Shown: positions 63,716 to 64,000 of the stretch, piece by piece
Numbering within the stretch: the first letter of the stretch is position 1
How the letters are laid out: each line of letters begins with the position of its first letter
Source of the DNA: Scatophagus argus
Lineage: Eukaryota; Chordata; Actinopteri; Scatophagidae
Direction of reading: 5' to 3'
DNA length: 64,000 nucleotides
Assembly: GCF_020382885.2 (NCBI RefSeq)
Contig: NC_058516.1
Coordinates: 11,337,902 to 11,401,901 of the forward strand
The notes under the pieces: model-generated
Told to the model about the DNA's origin: nothing
Databases searched by the model: none
What the model saw: the letters and a program-made list of their open reading frames with translations, nothing else
Translations under genes and position numbers: made by a program

Positions 63716-64000
63716 TGTGTGTATGTCTACTGCCTTTACCACTTCTCTAGCAGTGGCAACTGAAGTACTTGGGTTTTGTAGTTCTCTGAGCTGTCCACTA
63801 CAGTGCTCAACAAGGACAAATGCGCTAGAATACCCCCCCAAAAAAATATTTCCATTTGGAGACATGTGCTGCAGCTTCAGAATACTAATTCAAATTACCC
63901 ATATAAAAGACCAAAATAAATGCAATATCAGAAACATGCTGCAGAGAGCCGAAACAAACACATAAACAGCAAACTCTTTGTAAATGCAGAAACAATGCAA
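62857..64000. other. Intron of the CARM1-like gene to window end
   Basis: No next family exon (expected to begin with residues like VLVKSNNL) is visible before 64000. The stretch contains CA and CT/AT microsatellites (63113-63133, 63685-63712) and nothing else recognised. Confidence 0.6.

Overview
The window is nuclear DNA of a ray-finned fish (teleost). Evidence: vertebrate genes with GT-AG introns, AATAAA poly(A) signals, abundant CA/AT/CT microsatellites, and several dispersed repeat families typical of percomorph-like fish genomes. The species cannot be named from the sequence. All protein identifications come from recognising family sequences by eye; exon junctions were checked for reading-frame continuity across every intron.

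Layout. 1-7.2 kb is gene-poor repeat-rich DNA. 7.26-12.9 kb is slc5a3 (sodium/myo-inositol cotransporter, + strand; one probable noncoding exon and four coding exons, 733 aa). 12.9-22.5 kb is intergenic with SINE-like repeats, a C39 tract and a hAT transposase remnant. 22.5-44.1 kb is a DEAD-box helicase gene of the DDX3X/PL10 type (+ strand, 19 coding exons, 722 aa) followed by what looks like a very long 3' UTR. It ends about 100 bp from the 3' end of tgds (- strand, 12 exons, 346 aa, 44.2-48.0 kb). tgds is head-to-head with gpr180 (+ strand, 10 exons, 434 aa, 48.9-55.8 kb) across an 891-bp shared promoter region. Then come a tRNA-Ser(CGA) gene (- strand), smim11 (+ strand, 67 aa) and the first six coding exons of a CARM1/PRMT4-like gene (+ strand), which runs off the right edge.

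The genes do not form one pathway. They are an inositol/osmolyte transporter, an RNA helicase, a nucleotide-sugar dehydratase-like enzyme, an orphan seven-helix protein, a small membrane protein and a protein arginine methyltransferase paralogue. The tgds-gpr180 divergent pair is a conserved vertebrate arrangement. slc5a3 and smim11 are near neighbours in human (21q22), but here they are separated by ddx3, tgds and gpr180.

I did not find a convincing undescribed system. The most interesting points are: the CARM1-like protein, whose two S-adenosylmethionine-pocket motifs both depart from the family pattern in an otherwise intact reading frame; slc5a3 with introns inside its coding region; two inverted telomere-repeat snippets, one beside a perfect 15-bp-arm palindrome; and short interspersed repeats sharing a 3' tail with a LINE-like fragment.
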